In this document: positions 6,614-8,459 of the stretch, one piece after another
Numbering within the stretch: position 1 is the stretch's first letter
Layout of the letters: each line of letters starts with the position of its first letter
Source of the DNA: Gemmatimonadota bacterium
GTDB taxonomy: Bacteria; Gemmatimonadota; Gemmatimonadetes; Longimicrobiales; RSA9
DNA length: 8,459 nt
Reading direction: 5' to 3'
Assembly (NCBI GenBank): GCA_012027055.1
Contig: VEPF01000052.1
Coordinates: 1-8,459 of the forward strand
Program-made: the position numbers and the translations under genes
The notes under the pieces: model-generated
Told to the model about the DNA's origin: nothing
Seen by the model: the letters and a program-made list of their open reading frames with translations, nothing else
Database searches by the model: none

Positions 6614-7788
6614 CCCTGTGCTCCAGGTTGGGGCGGTGTCGCACTGCCGACCGGCAGGCGGACGGTGAAGGTGGAACCGGAGCCGGTCTCGCTGGTCACC
6701 TCGATGGTGCCGCCGAGCTCCGTTACGATGCGCCGGCAGATCGGCAGGCCCAGCCCGGTGCCGGACGTACGGGGGGCGGCCGTCCCGCCCACCCGGAAGA
6801 ACTCATCGAAGAGGTAGGGCCGGGCATCTTCGGGGATGCCATAGCCCGTGTCGGTGACGCTGACCCGGATCTCGCCGGCATCCTCGCCACCGTACACGGT
6901 GATGCTGCCGCCCGGCCGGTTGTACTTGATGGCGTTGGTGATCAGGTTGTCGAACAGCACGCTCAGCGCCTGCCGGTCCGCCTGCACCACCAGCGCACCG
7001 GGCTCGATCGCACACTGCAGCGCGAGCTCGCTCGAGCTCACCAGCCCTTCGTAGGTAAGCGCGATCTGCTGGAGCAGGTGCCCGAGATCCACCGGCTCGC
7101 GGTGCCGCGTCAGGGCTCCGCCTTCGGCCTGGGCCAGCGTCAGCCAGTCCCGGATCAGGTCCTGCATCTCCTCCGTGCGCTTGATGCAGCGCCCCAGCCA
7201 CTCGTCGCGCTTCTCCGCCGCGGTGGGCGAGTCGCCCAGCCGCAGCAGCACGTCGAGGTACTGGTGGATGGCCACCAGCGGCGTCTTCAGCTGGTGCGAC
7301 ACGAAGGTGATGAACTTGCGCTTCAGCAGCTCGCGCTCGAGCTGCAGGCGCCGCGCTTCCTGCTGCAGCCGCCGCCGCTCCAGGCCGCGCCCCACGATGA
7401 GCCGCAGCTCGTCAGGGGTGAACGGCTTCGGCAGGAAGTCGTACGCGCCGGACTTCATGGCCTCGACCGCGGTCGCAATCGTGGCATAACCGGTGATCAC
7501 GATGATCACGATCTCCGGATCCAACTCGTGAACCCGGGCGATCACTTCCTGCCCGCTGATGCCCGGCATTTTCAGGTCGACCACCACCAGCGGCGGCTTC
7601 GACCGGGCGACTCCGTCCAGGCCGGCCGCCCCGTCCTCGAAGACCTCGACCCGATACCCCATCTTGGTGAGGATCTGACGACAGGAGAGGCGCATGGCGT
7701 AGTCATCATCGATGACCACCATCACCTCGGCCGGGGGCGCGGCCGCGGCCGGAGCCGGCGGCGTCGCGGACCGAGTCTCAGGGTTCAC
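6610..7788 (-). CDS. Hybrid receiver-histidine kinase (receiver at N-terminus)
   Basis: This 392-residue soluble protein has an N-terminal receiver fused to a histidine kinase. A short Pro/Ala-rich leader (8-20) precedes the receiver, with acidic Asp27-Asp28-Asp29, phospho-acceptor Asp71 (VVDLKMPGISG), a conserved Thr in VITGYAT (97-103) and Lys121 (LPKPF). A charged coiled coil (about 133-160) leads to HisKA with His165 in FVSHQLKTPL. The ATPase domain has an N box (Asn281, Asn285), G1 DTGYGIP (313-319), F box FDEFFRVG (327-334) and G2 GTGLGLPI (343-350). There is no membrane segment and no PAS domain, so the input is most likely phosphorylation of Asp71. The start is GTG at 7788-7786; GAGG, overlapping the stop of the previous gene, lies five bases before it. 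The end overlaps the next receiver by ATGA. The Cache-type kinase downstream could feed Asp71, and His165 could feed the two single receivers; both links are inferred from gene linkage. Confidence 0.93.
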   Translation of the reverse strand: MNPETRSATPPAPAAAAPPAEVMVVIDDDYAMRLSCRQILTKMGYRVEVFEDGAAGLDGVARSKPPLVVVDLKMPGISGQEVIARVHELDPEIVIIVITGYATIATAVEAMKSGAYDFLPKPFTPDELRLIVGRGLERRRLQQEARRLQLERELLKRKFITFVSHQLKTPLVAIHQYLDVLLRLGDSPTAAEKRDEWLGRCIKRTEEMQDLIRDWLTLAQAEGGALTRHREPVDLGHLLQQIALTYEGLVSSSELALQCAIEPGALVVQADRQALSVLFDNLITNAIKYNRPGGSITVYGGEDAGEIRVSVTDTGYGIPEDARPYLFDEFFRVGGTAAPRTSGTGLGLPICRRIVTELGGTIEVTSETGSGSTFTVRLPVGSATPPQPGAQG

Positions 7789-7795
7789 GTGGGCC

Positions 7796-8209
7796 TCAGA
7801 CGGCGGCCGGGCGCCGTACCAGGCGCCGGATGGTGGCCAGCAGCTGCTCCAGGTCGAGCGGCTTCGCCAGGTACGCGTCCGGGCGGATCATCGCCACTTC
7901 TTCCGCCCGCGGATACAGCTCGTCCGGACTGTTCTGGATGGACGAGCACATGATGATCGGGGTGTCCTGGCAGGCGTCGTATTCCTGACAGTGTTTCAAC
8001 GATTCGTTGACCACGTATCCTTCGGTCGGGCTCTCCATCATGATGTCCAGGATGACCACGTCCGGGCGCAGCGTCCGGGCCAGCTGTAGCCCCTCCTTGC
8101 CACACGCCGCACTCGCCACCTGGAAGCCTTCCGATTCCAGGAAAGACTGGATCGAGGTGCGGTAGTCCTCATCGTCGTCGATCACCAGGACTCGAATTGC
8201 GTTCGCCAT
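7796..8209 (-). CDS. Stand-alone receiver-domain response regulator (first, operon leader)
   Basis: This 137-residue receiver is the first gene of the operon and has no output domain. The acidic pocket is Asp11-Asp12-Asp13, the phosphorylation site should be Asp55 (VILDIMME), the conserved Ser is 89/90 (IIMCSS) and the lysine is Lys116 (AKP). Like the second receiver, it has an MxxxTEG-type loop after the aspartate in place of MPxMDG, and a long beta4-alpha4 loop (about 91-113). It contains four cysteines (36, 74, 80, 88), three of them close together in sequence, which is unusual for a receiver; a redox role would be speculation. The start is ATG at 8209-8207, with GAGGAA seven bases upstream. 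The next gene starts 7 nt after its stop. The likely phosphate donor is the hybrid kinase downstream. The receiver fold is clear; the target is unknown. Confidence 0.92.
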   Translation of the reverse strand: MANAIRVLVIDDDEDYRTSIQSFLESEGFQVASAACGKEGLQLARTLRPDVVILDIMMESPTEGYVVNESLKHCQEYDACQDTPIIMCSSIQNSPDELYPRAEEVAMIRPDAYLAKPLDLEQLLATIRRLVRRPAAV

Positions 8210-8216
8210 GGAGCAA

Positions 8217-8222
8217 TTCCTC
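8217..8222 (-). promoter_or_regulatory. Ribosome binding site of the operon's first gene
   Basis: GAGGAA on the minus strand, seven bases before the ATG at 8209. It supports that ATG as the first translated start of the operon. Confidence 0.7.
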
Positions 8223-8276
8223 GCGTGCCTGTGACGTCCATTCCGCGTCGGCCAGCATTGGGCCGCCCCCGGCGTG

Positions 8277-8292
8277 GGCAGGAATTGTGCCC
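8277..8292 (-). promoter_or_regulatory. Candidate sigma-54 (-24/-12) promoter
   Basis: The minus strand reads GGGCACAATTCCTGCC. Against the sigma-54 consensus TGGCAC(A/G)-N4-TTGC it has the GG and GC pairs separated by exactly ten bases, an intact GGCAC at -24 and TGC at -12; the first T and the first base of TTGC differ. Transcription would begin near 8266, giving a leader of about 57 nt before the ATG at 8209. It would be the only promoter needed for the nine-gene operon. Short matches arise by chance in GC-rich DNA, so this is a candidate only. Confidence 0.4.
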
Positions 8293-8340
8293 CCTGAACG
8301 CATTGTCTCCCAGTGGTTTTCGGGCGATTCTCGACACATG

Positions 8341-8357
8341 CGTCCCAGGCGGGGACG
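8341..8357. repeat. Short inverted repeat upstream of the operon
   Basis: CGTCCC, a five-base spacer (AGGCG), then GGGACG: a perfect 6-bp dyad. Its centre (8349) is about 83 bases upstream of the start site inferred from the sigma-54-like element. It could be an operator half of an activator site or a chance GC-rich hairpin; no T-run follows on either strand, so a terminator is unlikely. Confidence 0.4.
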
Positions 8358-8389
8358 AATTGCCCCGGCCAGCTTCCAGGTCCCTTTCG

Positions 8390-8431
8390 GGTAGGATTTC
8401 CGGCCCCGGGCGCGAGGGCGGAAATCCTACC
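8390..8431. repeat. Perfect 13-bp inverted repeat, possible activator binding site
   Basis: The arms GGTAGGATTTCCG (8390-8402) and CGGAAATCCTAC plus C (8419-8431) are perfectly complementary and separated by 16 bases. The arms are notably less GC-rich than the surroundings. The centre lies about 144 bases upstream of the inferred start site, within the usual range of enhancer sites for sigma-54 activators. No T-run follows on either strand, which argues against a simple intrinsic terminator. I do not recognise the motif as a named operator. Confidence 0.6.
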
Positions 8432-8459
8432 GAGAAGGCAGATTCACGAGGTGGGGGTG

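Noticed and set aside
8212..8231. Second sigma-54-like match (GGCACG then TTGC) just before the first ATG
   Set aside because: The GG and GC pairs are 13 bases apart instead of 10, and it overlaps the ribosome site, leaving no room for a start site before the ATG.
8197..8394. Small plus-strand open frame across the operon leader
   Set aside because: It overlaps the start of the first receiver gene, has no ribosome site or motif, and covers the proposed promoter.
8390..8431. The 13-bp dyad as an intrinsic terminator
   Set aside because: No T-rich run follows the stem on either strand.
8448..8459. Possible plus-strand GTG start at 8457 with GAGG five bases upstream, hinting at a divergent gene to the right
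   Set aside because: Only the putative start codon is in the window; GTG and GAGG are common in GC-rich DNA, so nothing can be concluded.

Overview
The window is a high-GC bacterial locus in which every credible gene lies on the minus strand, so transcription runs from the right edge to the left. It holds nine genes in one tight operon, with gaps of at most 11 nt or short start/stop overlaps, preceded by about 250 bases of non-coding leader at 8210-8459. The high GC, the GTG and TTG starts and the bacterial-type Shine-Dalgarno sites fit a GC-rich bacterium. A Gemmatimonadota, Acidobacteriota or deltaproteobacterial-type source is possible, but I cannot assign a phylum from this sequence.

Order of transcription. 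First comes a signalling block: a stand-alone receiver (8209-7796), a receiver-histidine kinase hybrid (7788-6610) and a second stand-alone receiver (6613-6197). It runs by a 4-nt ATGA overlap into a complete group 3b-type cytoplasmic [NiFe]-hydrogenase (sulfhydrogenase, NAD(P)-linked) in the order known from Pyrococcus: beta (hydB-like, 6200-5160), gamma (hydG-like, 5179-4307), delta/small (hydD-like, 4300-3551) and alpha/large (hydA-like, 3539-2247). A membrane histidine kinase with a Cache-type sensor follows (2238-232). The last gene, which runs off the left edge, is the N-terminal part of a hydrogenase maturation protease (235-1).

How the genes should work together. The alpha and delta subunits split or make H2 at the NiFe site. 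Electrons pass through Fe-S clusters in delta and beta to the FAD/NAD(P) gamma subunit. The protease would trim the C-terminus of the large subunit after nickel insertion. Two kinases and three receiver domains are co-transcribed with the enzyme, and none carries a DNA-binding domain. This suggests a phosphorelay built into the hydrogenase operon that either feeds an activator encoded elsewhere or acts on proteins directly.

Most notable points: (1) the small subunit has Asp17 where the second cysteine of the proximal-cluster CxxC motif should be; (2) hydrogenase and phosphorelay genes are translationally coupled; (3) the leader has a sigma-54-like element with two inverted repeats upstream at enhancer-like distances; (4) the maturation protease appears to lack one expected metal-binding Asp. 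No tRNA, rRNA, CRISPR or mobile element was seen.
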